NCBI RefSeq assembly: GCF_000003605.2
Contig: NW_003116864.1
Span: 1 to 64,000 of the forward strand
Length of the DNA stretch: 64,000 bases
Direction: 5' to 3'
DNA from: Saccoglossus kowalevskii
Taxonomy: Eukaryota; Hemichordata; Enteropneusta; Harrimaniidae
The notes under the pieces were generated by a model. That model had not been told where the DNA came from and did no database searches. It worked only from the letters and a program-made list of their open reading frames with translations. Within the stretch, counting starts at the first letter, position 1. Each line of letters begins with the position of its first letter. Of this stretch, positions 37,039 through 50,223 are shown piece by piece. The position numbers were made by a program, and so were the translations under genes.

Positions 37039-37914
37039 TCGTAAAATGCCGTTTGAATATCGTAGTTGCTCCCGAAGCACGTGGAATTTTGAAACATTCG
37101 CAAACATTTAATGGTCTCCAATTTCAAAAAAATTCAAATGATTCTCATAGGTGAGTGGTCAGGTGATCAACTGATAATAAAAGTAAAGATCAATCGGTCG
37201 CGGTTAGTACCTGCATGGGAGACCAACTGAGACAACAGTCGGAGAATATGTTTTTGGCTTTGCCTTACACATTTAAATTACACTTACGCAATTTTAGTGC
37301 ATTATTTCATACTCTAATGTCAAACATTTAATAACAGAGTTTGTGGAAATTTTTATAAAAGTTCCAGTACATGGAGAATTTTAAAAAATGCTTGTATTTT
37401 TAATGGAAAAGCAGTTTTTGTAGTCTGCCCTATTTTATCTAAAGCTGAAAAAAACAGCGTGCAAAGTTGTTCAAAGCGATTGCAAAGTTTGTAGATTTGC
37501 GTGTTTATTTGACCTAAATTTTTGCTATATCGAACCCTGCCGTTATAAAGTATGAAAAACGTATAAAAACCATGTAAAGCCTTCGATGTTAGCAACTTGT
37601 CATATGAGCCAGCCGTAAAAGGTACAAACAAACAACTTAAAACTTGAAAAGCGATTGAAAAGTTGTTAGATATGCGTGTAAATTTCCCCTAAGTAATTTC
37701 ATATAGAACCCCGCAGTAAATTTTTTTAAATATGTAAAAGTCTAAAAATATAATTTATGTTCACAGATTGTACCACTGTCCAGTGTAAGAGGATAAACAA
37801 AGTGCTTACAAAGTTGTGAAAAGCTAGTGCAAGTGTCAGATTTACATGGAAATGTACTTATGGTGTAAATTACCGAGACCTGGAGTTAAATGTTCGGAAA
37901 AGTAAATAAATATT
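37039..37914 (+). repeat. Satellite unit 43, alpha, 876 bp
   Basis: Several one-base losses cluster at 37727-37870 (GTCCAGTG, GCAAGTGTC, AATGTACTT). 5S-like about 37171-37255. A1 form. Confidence 0.95.
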
Positions 37915-38798
37915 TCGTAAAATGCCGTTTGAATATCGTAGTTGCTCCCGAAACACATGGAATTTTGAAACATTGGCAAACATTTAATGGTCTCCAATTT
38001 CAAAAAATTTCAAATGATTCTCATAGGTGAGTGGTCAGGTGATCAACCGATAATAAAAGTAAAGATCAATCGGTTGCGGTTAGTACCTGCATGGGAGACC
38101 AACTGAGACAACAGTCGGAGAATATGTTTTTGGCTTTGCCTTACACATTGAAATAACACTTACGCAATTTTAGTGCATTATTTCATACTCTAATGTCAAA
38201 CATTTAATAACAGAATTTGTGGAAATTTTTATAAAAGTTCCAGTTCATGGAGAATTTTAAAAAATGCTTGTATTTTTAATGGAAAAATAGTTTGTGTAGT
38301 CTGCACTGTTTGATCTAAAGCTGAAAAAAAAACAGCGTGCAAAGTTGTTCAAAGAGATTGCATAGTTTTTAGATTTGCGTGTTTATTTGACCTAAATTGT
38401 TGCTATATCGAACCCTGCCGTTATAAAGTATGAAAAACGTATAAAAACAATGTAAAGCCTTCGATGTTAGCAATCTGTCATATGAGCCAGCCGTAAAAGG
38501 TACAAACAAACAGCTTAAAACTTGAAAAGCGATTGAAAAGTTGTTAGATATGCGTGTATATTTCCCCTAAGTAATTTCATATAGAACCCCGCAGTAAATT
38601 TTTTTAAAATATGTCAACGTCTAAAAATATCATTTATGTTCGCAGATTGTACCACTGTCCAAGTGTAAGAGGATAAACAAAGTGCTTACAAAGTTGTGAA
38701 AAGCTAGTGCAAAGTTCTCAGATTTACATGGAAATGTTACTTATGGTGTTAAATTACCGAAACCTGGAGTTAAATGTTCAGAAAAGTAAATAAATATT
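37915..38798 (+). repeat. Satellite unit 44, alpha/epsilon, 884 bp
   Basis: Head CACATGG with CATTGGC; CGGTTGCGG in the 5S-like core (about 38047-38131). A is epsilon type (AGAGATTGCATAGTTTTTAG, AACAATG, CAATCTGTC). C has CCGAAACC. Confidence 0.95.
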
Positions 38799-39671
38799 TC
38801 GTAAAATGCCGTTTGAATATCGTAGTTGCTCCCGAAGCAAGTGGAATTTTGAAACATTCGCAAACATTTAATGGTCTCCAATTTCAAAAAAATTCAAATG
38901 ATTCTCATAGTCAGGTGATCAACCGATAATAAAAGTAAAGATCAATCAGTCGCGGTTAGTACCTGCATGGGAGACCAACTGAGACAACAGTCGGATAATA
39001 TGTTTTGGCTTTGCCTTACACATTGAAATTACACTTACGCAATTTTAGTGCATTATTTCATACTCTAATGTTAAACATTTAATAACAGAATTTGTGGAAA
39101 TTATTATAAAATTTCCAGTTCATAGAGAATTTTTAAAAATGCTTGTATTTTTAATGAAAAAACAGTGTTTGCAGTCTGCACCTATTTGTTCTAAAGCTGA
39201 TAAAACAGCGTGCAAAGTTGTACAAAGCGATTGCAAAGTTTGTAGATTTGCGTGTTTATTTTACCTAAATTGTTGCTATATCGAACCCTGGCGTTATAAA
39301 GTATGAAACACAAATAAAAACCATGTAAAGCCTTCGATGTTAGCAACCTGTCATATGAGCCAGCCGTAAAAGGTACAAACAAACAGCTTAAAACTTGAAA
39401 AGCGATTGAAAAGTTGTTAGATATGCGTGTATATTTCCCCTAAGTAATTTCATATAGAACCCCGCAGTAAATTTTTTTAAAATATGTAAAAGTCTAAAAA
39501 TATAATTTATGTTCACAGATTGTACCACTGTCCAAGTGTAAGAGGATAAACAAAGTGCTTACAAAGTTGTGAAAAGCTAGTGCAAAGTTCTCAGATTTAC
39601 ACGGAAATGTTACCTATGGTGTTAAATTACCGAGACCTGGAGATAAATGTTCGGAAAAGTAAATAAATATT
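38799..39671 (+). repeat. Satellite unit 45, epsilon/beta recombinant, 873 bp
   Basis: Epsilon up to GGATAATATGTTTTGG, with 8 bp missing at 38910/38911, then beta from GTTAAACAT. A2 form. C has TTCTCAGATTTACACGG and GGAGATAAATG. 5S-like about 38923-39006. Confidence 0.95.
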
Positions 39672-40553
39672 TCGTAAAATGCCGTTTGAATATCGTAGTT
39701 GCTCCCGAAACACATGGAATTTTGAAACATTGGCAAACATTTAATGGTCTCCAATTTCAGTAAATTTCAAATGATTCTAATAGGTAAGTGGTCAGGTGAT
39801 TGACCAATAATAAAAGTAAAGATCAATCGGTCGTGGTTAGTACCTGCATGGGAGACCAACTGAGACAAAAGTCGGAGAATATTTTTTTGGTTTTGCCTTA
39901 CACATTAAAATTACACTTACGCAATTTTAGTGCATTATTTCATACTCTAATGTCAAACATTTAATAACAGAATTTGTGGAAATTATTATAAAATTTCCAG
40001 TTCATAGAGAATTTTAAAAAATGCTTGTATTTTTAATGAAAAAACAGTTTTTGCCGTCTGCACCTATTTGATCTAAAGCTGATAAAACAGCGTGCAAAGT
40101 TGTTCAAAGCGATTGCAAAGTTTGTAGATTTGCGTGTTTATTTTACCTAAATTGTTGCTATATCGAACCCTGGCGTTATAAAGTATGAAACACAAATAAA
40201 AACCATGTAAAGCCTTCGATGTTAGCAACCTGTCATATGAGCCAGCCGTAAAAGGTACAAACAAACAGCTTAAAACTTGAAAAGCGATTGAAAAGTTGTT
40301 AGATATGCGTGTATAATTCCCCTAAGTAATTTCATATAGAACCCCGCAGTAAAATTTTTTAAAATATGTAAAAGTCTAAAAATATAATTTATGTTCACAG
40401 ATTGTACCACTGTCCATGTGTAAGAGGATAAACAAAGTGCTTACAAAGTTGTGAAAAGCTAGTGCAAAGTTCTCAGATTTACACGGAAATGTTACCTATG
40501 GTGTTAAATTACCGAGACCTGGAGATAAATGTTCGGAAAAGTAAATAAATATT
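39672..40553 (+). repeat. Satellite unit 46, delta, 882 bp
   Basis: Delta markers throughout the insert; TTTTTGCCGTCTGC in D/A, shared with unit 47. 5S-like about 39804-39888. A2 form. Confidence 0.95.
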
Positions 40554-41437
40554 TCGTAAAATGCCGTTTGAATATCGTAGTTGCTCCCGAAACACATGGA
40601 ATTTTGAAACATTGGCAAACATTTAATGGTCTCCAATTTCAGTAAATTTTAAATGATTCTAATAGGTAAGTGGTCAGGTGATTGACCAATAATAAAAGTA
40701 AAGATCAATCGGTCGTGGTTAGTATCTGCATGGGAGACCAACTGAGACAAAAGTTGGAGAATATTTTTTTGGGTTTTGCCTTACACATTAAAATTACACT
40801 TACGCAATTTTAGTGCATTATTTCATACTCTAATGTCAAACATTTAATAACAGAATTTGTGGAAATTATTATAAAAATTTCCAGTTCATAGAGAATTTTA
40901 AAAAATGCTTGTATTTTTAATGAAAAAACAGTTTTTGCCGTCTGCACCTATTTGATCTAAAGCTGATAAAACAGCGTGCAAAGTTGTTCAAAGCGATTGC
41001 AAAGTTTGTAGATTTGCGTGTTTATTTTACCTAAATTGTTGCTATATCGAACCCTGGCGTTATAAAGTATGAAACACAAATAAAAACCATGTAAAGCCTT
41101 CGATGTTAGCAACCTGTCATATGAGCCAGCCGTAAAAGGTACAAACAAACAGCTTAAAACTTGAAAAGCGATTGAAAAGTTGTTAGATATGCGTGTATAT
41201 TTCCCCTAAGTAATTTCATATAGAACCCCGCAGTAAATTTTTTTAAAATATGTAAACGTCTAAAAATATCATTTATGTTCGCAGATTGTACCACTGTCCA
41301 AGTGTAAGAGGATAAACAAAGTGCTTACAAAGTTGTGAAAAGCTAGTGCAAAGTTGTCAGATTTACATGGAAATGTTACTTATGGTGTTAAATTACCGAA
41401 ACCTGGAGTTAAATGTTCGGAAAAGTAAATAAATATT
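40554..41437 (+). repeat. Satellite unit 47, delta, 884 bp
   Basis: Near-copy of unit 46 with GTATCTGC and AAAGTTGGAG; C shifts to the epsilon type (CCGAAACC). 5S-like about 40686-40770. Confidence 0.95.
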
Positions 41438-42311
41438 TCGTAAAATGCCGTTTGAATATCGTAGTTGCTCCCGAAGCAAGTGGAATTTTGAAACATTCGC
41501 AAAGATTTAATGGTCTCCAATTTCAAAAAAATTCAAATGATTCTCATAGTCAGGTGATCAACCGATAATAAAAGTAAAGATCAATCAGTCGCGGTTAGTA
41601 CCTGCATGGGAGACCAACTGAGACAACAGTCGGATAATATGTTTTGGCTTTGCCTTACACATTGAAATTACACTTACGCAATTTTAGTGCATTATTTCAT
41701 ACTCTAATGTCAATCATTTAATAACAGAATTTGTGGAATTTTTTTTTAAAAGTTCCAGTTCACGGAGAATTTTAAAAAATGCTTGTATTTTTAATGGAAA
41801 AACAGTTTTTGTAGTCTGCTCTGTTTGATCTAAAGCTGAAAAAAACAGCGTGCAAAGTTGTTCAAAGAGATTGCATAGTTTTTAGATTTGCGTGTTTATT
41901 TGACCTAAATTGTTGCTATATCGAACCCTGCCGTTATAAAGTATGAAAAACGTATAAAAACAATGTAAAGCCTTCGATGTTAGCAATCTGTCATATGAGC
42001 CAACAGTAAAAGGTACAAACAAACAGCTTAAAACTTGAAAAGCGATTGAAAAGTTGTTAGATATGCGTGTATATTTCCCCTAAGTAATTTCATATAGAAC
42101 CCCGCAGTAAAATTTTTTAAAATATGTAAACGTCTAAAAATATCATTTATGTTCGCAGATTGTACCACTGTCCAAGTGTAAGAGGATAAACAAAGTGCTT
42201 ACAAAGTTGTGAAAAGCTAGTGCAAAGTTGTCAGATTTACATGGAAATGTTACTTATGGTGTTAAATTACCGAAACCTGGAGTTAAATGTTCGGAAAAGT
42301 AAATAAATATT
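41438..42311 (+). repeat. Satellite unit 48, epsilon, 874 bp
   Basis: 8 bp missing at 41549/41550; T-run is TTTT (41642-41645); GTCAATCATTT, GGAATTTTTTTTT, TTCACGG. First of three adjacent near-identical units. A1 form. Confidence 0.95.
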
Positions 42312-43184
42312 TCGTAAAATGCCGTTTGAATATCGTAGTTGCTCCCGAAGCAAGTGGAATTTTGAAACATTCGCAAAGATTTAATGGTCTCCAATTTCAA
42401 AAAAATTCAAATGATTCTCATAGTCAGGTGATCAACCGATAATAAAAGTAAAGATCAATCAGTCGCGGTTAGTACCTGCATGGGAGACCAACTGAGACAA
42501 CAGTCGGATAATATGTTTTGGCTTTGCCTTACACATTGAAATTACACTTACGCAATTTTAGTGCATTATTTCATACTCTAATGTCAATCATTTAATAACA
42601 GAATTTGTGGAATTTTTTTTAAAAGTTCCAGTTCACGGAGAATTTTAAAAAATGCTTGTATTTTTAATGGAAAAACAGTTTTTGTAGTCTGCTCTGTTTG
42701 ATCTAAAGCTGAAAAAAACAGCGTGCAAAGTTGTTCAAAGAGATTGCATAGTTTTTAGATTTGCGTGTTTATTTGACCTAAATTGTTGCTATATCGAACC
42801 CTGCCGTTATAAAGTATGAAAAACGTATAAAAACAATGTAAAGCCTTCGATGTTAGCAATCTGTCATATGAGCCAGCCGTAAAAGGTACAAACAAACAGC
42901 TTAAAACTTGAAAAGCGATTGAAAAGTTGTTAGATATGCGTGTATATTTCCCCTAAGTAATTTCATATAGAACCCCGCAGTAAATTTTTTTAAAATATGT
43001 CAACGTCTAAAAATATCATTTATGTTCGCAGATTGTACCACTGTCCAAGTGTAAGAGGATAAACAAAGTGCTTACAAAGTTGTGAAAAGCTAGTGCAAAG
43101 TTGTCAGATTTACATGGAAATGTTACTTATGGTGTTAAATTACCGAAACCTGGAGTTAAATGTTCGGAAAAGTAAATAAATATT
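42312..43184 (+). repeat. Satellite unit 49, epsilon, 873 bp
   Basis: As unit 48, including GCAAAGATTTAATGG; 8-bp gap at 42423/42424, TTTT at 42516-42519. Confidence 0.95.
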
Positions 43185-44056
43185 TCGTAAAATGCCGTTT
43201 GAATATCGTAGTTGCTCCCGAAGCAAGTGGAATTTTGAAACATTCGCAAACATTTAATGGTCTCCAATTTCAAAAAATTCAAATGATTCTCATAGTCAGG
43301 TGATCAACCGATAATAAAAGTAAAGATCAATCAGTCGCGGTTAGTACCTGCATGGGAGACCAACTGAGACAACAGTCGGATAATATGTTTTGGCTTTGCC
43401 TTACACATTGAAATTACACTTACGCAATTTTAGTGCATTATTTCATACTCTAATGTCAATCATTTAATAACAGAATTTGTGGAATTTTTTTTAAAAGTTC
43501 CAGTTTACGGAGAATTTTAAAAAATGCTTGTATTTTTAATGGAAAAACAGTTTTTGTAGTCTGCTCTGTTTGATCTAAAGCTGAAAAAAACAGCGTGCAA
43601 AGTTGTTCAAAGAGATTGCATAGTTTTTAGATTTGCGTGTTTATTTGACCTAAATTGTTGCTATATCGAACCCTGCCGTTATAAAGTATGAAAAACGTAT
43701 AAAAACAATGTAAAGCCTTCGATGTTAGCAATCTGTCATATGAGCCAGCCGTAAAAGGTACAAACAAACAGCTTAAAACTTGAAAAGCGATTGAAAAGTT
43801 GTTAGATATGCGTGTATATTTCCCCTAAGTAATTTCATATAGAACCCCGCAGTAAATTTTTTTAAAATATGTAAACGTCTAAAAATATCATTTATGTTCG
43901 CAGATTGTACCACTGTCCAAGTGTAAGAGGATAAACAAAGTGCTTACAAAGTTGTGAAAAGCTAGTGCAAAGTTCTCAGATTTACATGGAAATGTTACTT
44001 ATGGTGTTAAATTACCGAAACCTGGAGTTAAATGTTCAGAAAAGTAAATAAATATT
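43185..44056 (+). repeat. Satellite unit 50, epsilon, 872 bp
   Basis: As units 48-49, with TTTACGG instead of TTCACGG; 8-bp gap at 43295/43296, TTTT at 43388-43391. C has TTCTCAG and GTTCAGAAAAG, as in unit 44. Confidence 0.95.
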
Positions 44057-44938
44057 TCGTAAAATGCCGTTTGAATATCGTAGTTGCTCCCGAAGCAAGT
44101 GGAATTTTGAAACATTGGCAAACATTTAATGGTCTCCAATTTCAAAAAAATTCAAATGATTCTCATAGGTGAGTGGTCAGGTGATCAACCGATAATAAAA
44201 GTAAAGATCAATCGGTCGCGGTTAGTACCTGCATGGGAGACCAACTGAGACAACAGTCGGAAAATACGTTTTTGGTTTTGCCTTACACATTGAAATTACA
44301 CTTACGCAATTTTAGTGCATTATTTCATACTCTAATGTTAAACATTTAATAACAGAATTTGTGGAAATTATTATAAAATTTCCAGTTCATAGAGAATTTT
44401 TAAAAATGCTTGTATTTTTAATGAAAAAACAGTGTTTGCAGTCTGCACCTATTTGTTCTAAAGCTGATAAAACAGCGTGCAAAGTTGTACAAAGCGATTG
44501 CAAAGTTTGTAGATTTGCGTGTTTATTTTACCTAAATTGTTGCTATATCGAACCCTGGCGTTATAAAGTATGAAACACAAATAAAAACCATGTAAAGCCT
44601 TCGATGTTAGCAACCTGTCATATGAGCCAGCCGTAAAAGGTACAAACAAACAGCTTAAAACTTGAAAAGCGATTGAAAAGTTGTTAGATATGCGTGTATA
44701 TTTCCCCTAAGTAATTTCATATAGAACCCCGCAGTAAATTTTTTTAAAATATGTCAACGTCTAAAAATATCATTTATGTTCGCAGATTGTACCACTGTCC
44801 AAGTGTAAGAGGATAAACAAAGTGCTTACAAAGTTGTGAAAAGCTAGTGCAAAGTTGTCAGATTTACATGGAAATGTTACTTATGGTGTTAAATTACCGA
44901 AACCTGGAGTTAAATGTTCGGAAAAGTAAATAAATATT
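44057..44938 (+). repeat. Satellite unit 51, epsilon-head/beta recombinant, 882 bp
   Basis: Keeps GTGAGTGG; GGAAAATACGTTTTTGG at the T-run, then beta from GTTAAACAT. D and A match unit 45 (GAATTTTTAAAAATGC, A2). 5S-like about 44189-44273. Confidence 0.95.
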
Positions 44939-45822
44939 TCGTAAAATGCCGTTTGAATATCGTAGTTGCTCCCGAAGCAAGTGGAAATTTTTGAAACATT
45001 CGCAAACATTTAATGGGTCTCTATTTCAAAAAAATTCAAATGATTCTCATAGGTGAGTGGTCAGGTGATCAACCGATAATAAAAGTAAAGATCAATCAGT
45101 CGCGGTTAGTACCTGCATGGGAGACCAACTGAGACAACAGTCGGAGAATATGTTTTTGGCTTTGCCTTACACATTGAAATTACACTTACGCAATGTTAGT
45201 GCATTATTTCATACTCTAATGTCAAACATTTAATAACAGAATTTGTGGAAATTTTTATAAAAGTTCCAGTACATGGAGAATTTTAAAAAATGCTTGTATT
45301 TTTAATGGAAAAACAGTTTTTGTAGTCTGCCCTATTTGATCTAAAGCTGAAAAAATCAGCGTGCAAAGTTGTTCACAGCGATTGCAAAGTTTGTAGATTT
45401 GCGTGTTTATTTGACCTAAATTGTTGCTATATCGAACCCTGCCGTTATAAAGTATGAAAAACGTATAAAAACCATGTAAAGCCTTCGATGTTAGCAACTT
45501 GTCATATGAGCCAGCCGTAAAAGGTACAAACAAACAACTTAAAACTTGAAAAGCGATTGAAAAGTTGTTAGATATGCGTGTAAATTTCCCCTAAGTAATT
45601 TCTTATAGAACCCCGCAGTAAAATTTTTTAAAATATGTAAAAGTCTAAAAATATAATTTATGTTCACAGATTGTACCACTGTCCAAGTGTAAGAGGATAA
45701 ACAAAGTGCTTACAAAGTTGTGAAAAGCTAGTGCAAAGTTGTCAGATTTACATGGAAATGTTACCTATGGTGTTACCTTACCGAGACCTGGAGTTAAATG
45801 TTCGGAAAAGTAAATAACTATT
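44939..45822 (+). repeat. Satellite unit 52, alpha to beta in B/C, 884 bp
   Basis: Like unit 8 (ATCAGTCGCGG, CAATGTTAGTG, AAAAAATCAGCG). The left inverted-repeat arm is altered (GGGTCTCTATT). 5S-like about 45073-45157. Confidence 0.95.
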
Positions 45823-46701
45823 TCGTAAAATGCCGTTTGAATATCGTAGTTGCTCCCGAAACACATGGAATTTTGAAACGTTGGCAAACATTTAATGGTC
45901 TCCAATTTCAATAAATTTCAAATGATTCTAAAAGGTAAGTGGTCAGGTGAGTGACCGATAATAAAAGTAAATATCAAACGGTCGTGGTTAGTACCTGCAT
46001 GGGAGACCAACTGAGATAACAGTCGGAGAATATTTTTTTGGCTTTGCCTTACACATTGAAATTACACTTACGCAATTTTAGTGCATTATTTCATACTCTA
46101 ATGTTAAACATTTAATAACAGAATTTGTGGAAATTATTATAAAATTTCCAGTTCATAGAGAATTTTAAAAAATGCTTGTATTTTTAATAAAAAAACAGTG
46201 TTTGCAGTCTGCACCTATTTGTTCTAAAGCTGATAAAACAGCGTGCAAATTTGTACAAAGCGATTGCAAAGTTTGTAGATTTGCGTGTTTATTTGACCTC
46301 AATTGTTGCTATATCGAACCCTGCCGTTATAAAGTATGAAAAACGTATAAAAACCATGTAAAGCCTTCGATGTTAGCAACATGTCATATGAGCCAGCAGT
46401 AAAAGGTACAAACAAACAACTTAAAACTTGAAAAGCGATTGAAAAGTTGTTAGATATGCGTGTAAATTTCCCCTAAATAATTTCATATAGAACCCCGCAG
46501 TAAAATTTTTTAAAATATGTAAAAGTCTAAAAATATAATTTATGTTCACAGATTGTACCACTGTCCAGTGTAGAGGATAAACAAAGTGCTTACAAAGTTG
46601 TGAAAAGCTAGTGCAAAGTTGTCAGATTTACATGGAAATGTTACCTATGATGTTACATTACCGAGACCAGGAGTTAAATGTTCGGAAAGTAAATAAATAT
46701 T
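45823..46701 (+). repeat. Satellite unit 53, beta, 879 bp
   Basis: GGTGAGTGACC as in unit 24; AACATGTCAT as in unit 29; two small losses near 46566 (GTCCAGTGTAGAGG). 5S-like about 45955-46039. Confidence 0.95.
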
Positions 46702-47578
46702 TCGTAAAATGCCGTTTGAATATCGTAGTTGCTCCCGAAACACGTGGAATTTTGAAACATTCGCAAGCATTTAATGGTCTATAATTTCAAAAAAATCATA
46801 ATGATTCTCATAGGTGAGTGGTCAGCTGATCAACCGATAATAAAAGTAAAGATAAATCGGTCGTGGTTAATACCTGCATGGGAGACCAACTGAGACAACA
46901 GTCGGAGAATATGTTTTTGGCTTTGCCTTACACATTGAAATTACACTTACGCAATTTTAGTGCATTATTTCATACTCGAATGTCAAACATTTAATAACAG
47001 AATTTGTGGGAATTTTTATAAAAGTTCTAGTTCATGGAGAATTTTAAAAAATGCTTGTATTTTTAATGAAAAAACAGTTTTTGCAGTCTGCACCTATTTG
47101 TTCTAAAGCTGATAAAACAGCGTGCAACGTTGTTCAAAGCGATTGCAAAGTTTGTAGATTTGCGTGTTTATTTTACCTAAATTGTTGCTATATCGAACCC
47201 TGGCGTTATAAAGTATGAAACACAAATAAAAACCATGTAAAGCCTTCGATGTTAGCAACCTGTCATATGAGCCGTAAAAGGAACAAACAAACAGCTTAAA
47301 ACTTGAAAAGCGATTGAAAAGTTATTAGATATGCGTGTATATTTCCCCTAAGTAATTTCATATAGAACCCCGCAGTAAAAATTTTTAAAATATGTAAAAG
47401 TCTAAAAATATAATTTATGTTCACAGATTGTACCACTGTCCAAGTGTAAGAGGATAAACAAAGTGCTTACAAAGTTGTGAAAAGCTAGTGCAAAGTTGTC
47501 AGATTTACATGGAAATGTTACTTATGATGTTACATTACCGAGACCTGGAGTTAAATGTTCGGAAAGTAAATAAATATT
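46702..47578 (+). repeat. Satellite unit 54, gamma, 877 bp
   Basis: Gamma markers as in units 22 and 65; 4 bp missing in A (ATGAGCCGTAAAAGG). 5S-like about 46834-46918. A2 form. Confidence 0.95.
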
Positions 47579-48461
47579 TCGTAAAATGCCGTTTGAATAT
47601 CGTAGTTGCTCCCGAAACACGTGGAATTTTGAAACATTCGCAAGCATTTAATGGTCTCCAATTTCAAAAAATTCAAAATGATTCTCATAGGTGAGTGGTC
47701 AGCTGATCAACCGATAATAAAAGTAATGATCAATCGGGCGCGGTTAGTACCTTCATGGGAGACCAACTGAGACAACAGTCGGAGAATATGTTTTTGGCTT
47801 TGCCTTACACATTGAAATTACACTTACGCAATTTTAGTGCATTATTTCATACTCTAATGTCAAACATTTAATAACAGAATTTGTGGAAATTTTTATAAAA
47901 GTTCCAGTACATGGAGTATTTTAAAAAATGCTTGTATTTTTAATGGAAAAACAGTTTTTGTAGTCTGCCCTTTTTTTATCTAAAGCTGAAAAAAACAGCG
48001 TGCAAAGTTGTTCAAAGCGATTGCAAAGTTTGTAGATTTGCGTGTTTATTTGACCTAAATTGTTGCTATATCGAACCCTGCCGTTATAAAGTATGAAAAA
48101 CGTATAAAAACCATGTAAAGCCTTCGATGTTAGCAACTTGTCATATGAGCCAGCCGTAAAAGGTACAAACAAACAACTTAAAACTTGAAAAGCGATTGAA
48201 AAGTTGTTAGATATGCGTGTATATTTCCCCTAAGTAATTTCATATAGAACCCCGCAGTAAATTTTTTTAAAATATGTAAAAGTCTAAAAATATCATTTAT
48301 GTTCGCAGATTGTACCACTGTCCAAGTGTAAGAGGATAAACAAAGTGCTTAGAAAGTTGTGAAAAGCTAGTGCAAAGTTGTCAGATTTACATGGAAATGT
48401 TACTTATTGTGTTAAATTACCGAGACCTGGAGTTAAATGTTCGGAAAAGTAAATACATATT
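47579..48461 (+). repeat. Satellite unit 55, gamma/alpha, 883 bp
   Basis: CGGGCGCGG, CCTTCATGGG and GGAGTATTTTAAAA shared with unit 10; D and A alpha, A1. 5S-like about 47711-47795. Confidence 0.95.
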
Positions 48462-49342
48462 TCGTAAAATGCCGTTTGAATATCGTAGTTGCTCCCGAAA
48501 CACATGGAATTTTGAAACGTTGGCAAACATTTAATGGTCTCCAATTTCAATACATTTCAAATGATTCTAATAGGTAAGTGGTCAGGTGATTGACCGATAT
48601 TAAAAGTAAAGATCAAACGGTCGTGGTTAGTACCTGCATGGGAGACAACTGAGATAGCAGTCGGAGAATATTTTTTTGGCTTTGCCTTACACATTGAAAT
48701 TACACTTACGCAATTTTAGTGCATTATTTCATACTCTAATGTTAAACATTTAATAACAGAATTTGTGGAAATTATTATAAAATTTCCAGTTCATAAAGAA
48801 TTTAAAAAAATGCTTGTATTTTTAATGAAAAAACAGTGTTTGCAGTCTGCACCTATTTGTTCTAAAGCTGATAAAACACCGTGCAAAGTTGTACAAAGCG
48901 ATTGCAAAGTTTGTAGATTTGCGTGTTTATTTTACCTAAATTGTTGCTATATCGAACCCTGGCGTTATAAAGTATGAAAGACAAATAAAAACCATGTAAA
49001 GCCTTCGATGATAGCAACCTGTCATATGAGCCAGCCGTAAAAGGTACAAACAAACAGCTTAAAACTTGAAAAGCGATTGAAAAGTTGTTAGATATGCGTG
49101 TATATTTCCCCTAAGTAATTTCATATAGAACCCCGCAGTAAATTTTTTTAAAATAAGTAAAAGTCTAAAAATATCATTTATGTTCGCAGATTGTACCACT
49201 GTCCAAGTGTAAGAGGATAAACAAAGTGCTTACAAAGTTGTGAAAAGCTAGTGCAAAGTTGTCAGATTTACATGGAAATGTTACTTATGGTGTTAAATTA
49301 CCGAGACCTGGAGTTAAATGTTCGGAAAAGTAAATAAATATT
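48462..49342 (+). repeat. Satellite unit 56, beta to alpha in B, 881 bp
   Basis: Box C region shortened by one base (GGGAGACAACTG). A2 form with AGACAAATAAAAACC. 5S-like about 48594-48677. Confidence 0.95.
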
Positions 49343-50223
49343 TCGTAAAATGCCGTTTGAATATCGTAGTTGCTCCCGAAGCACGTGGAATTTTGAAACA
49401 TTCGCAAACATTTAATGGTCTCCAATTTCAAAAAATGACAAATGATTCTCATAGGTGAGTGGTCAGGTGATCAACTGATAATAAAAGTAAAGATCAATTG
49501 GTCGCGGTTAGTACCTGCATGGGAGACCAACTGAGACAACAGTCGGAGAATATGTTTTTGGCTTTGCCTTACACATTGAAATTACACTTACGCAGTTTTA
49601 GTGCATTATTTCATACTCTAATGTCAAACATTTAATAACAGAATTTGTGGAAATTTTTATAAAAGTTCCAGTACATGGAGAATTTTAAAAAATGCTTGTA
49701 TTTTTAATGGAAAAACAGTTTTTGTAGTCTGCCCTATTTGATCTAAAGCTGAAAAAAACAGCGTGCAAAGTTGTTCAAAGCGATTGCAAAGTTTGTAGAT
49801 TTGCGTGTTTATTTGACCTAAATTGTTGCTATATCGAACCCTGCCGTTATAAAGTATGAAAAACGTATAAAAACCATGTAAAGCCTTCGATGTTAGCAAC
49901 TTGTCATATGAGCCAGCCGTAAAAGGTACAAACAAACAACTTAAAACTTGAAAAGCGATTGAAAAGTTGTTAGATATGCGTGTAAATTTCCCCTAAGTAA
50001 TTTCATATAGAACCCCGCAGTAAAATTTTTTAAAATATGTAAAAGTCTAAAAATATAATTTATGTTCACAGATTGTACCACTGTCCAAGTGTAAGAGGAT
50101 AAACAAAGTGCTTACAAAGTTGTGAAAAGCTAGTGCAAAGTTGTCAGATTTACATGGAAATGTTACCTATGATGTTACATTACCGAGACCTGGAGTTAAA
50201 TGTTCGGAAAGTAAATAAATATT
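49343..50223 (+). repeat. Satellite unit 57, alpha, 881 bp
   Basis: AAAAAATGACAAATG before the insert core; A1 form; C ends CCTATGATGTTACATT. 5S-like about 49475-49559. Confidence 0.95.
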
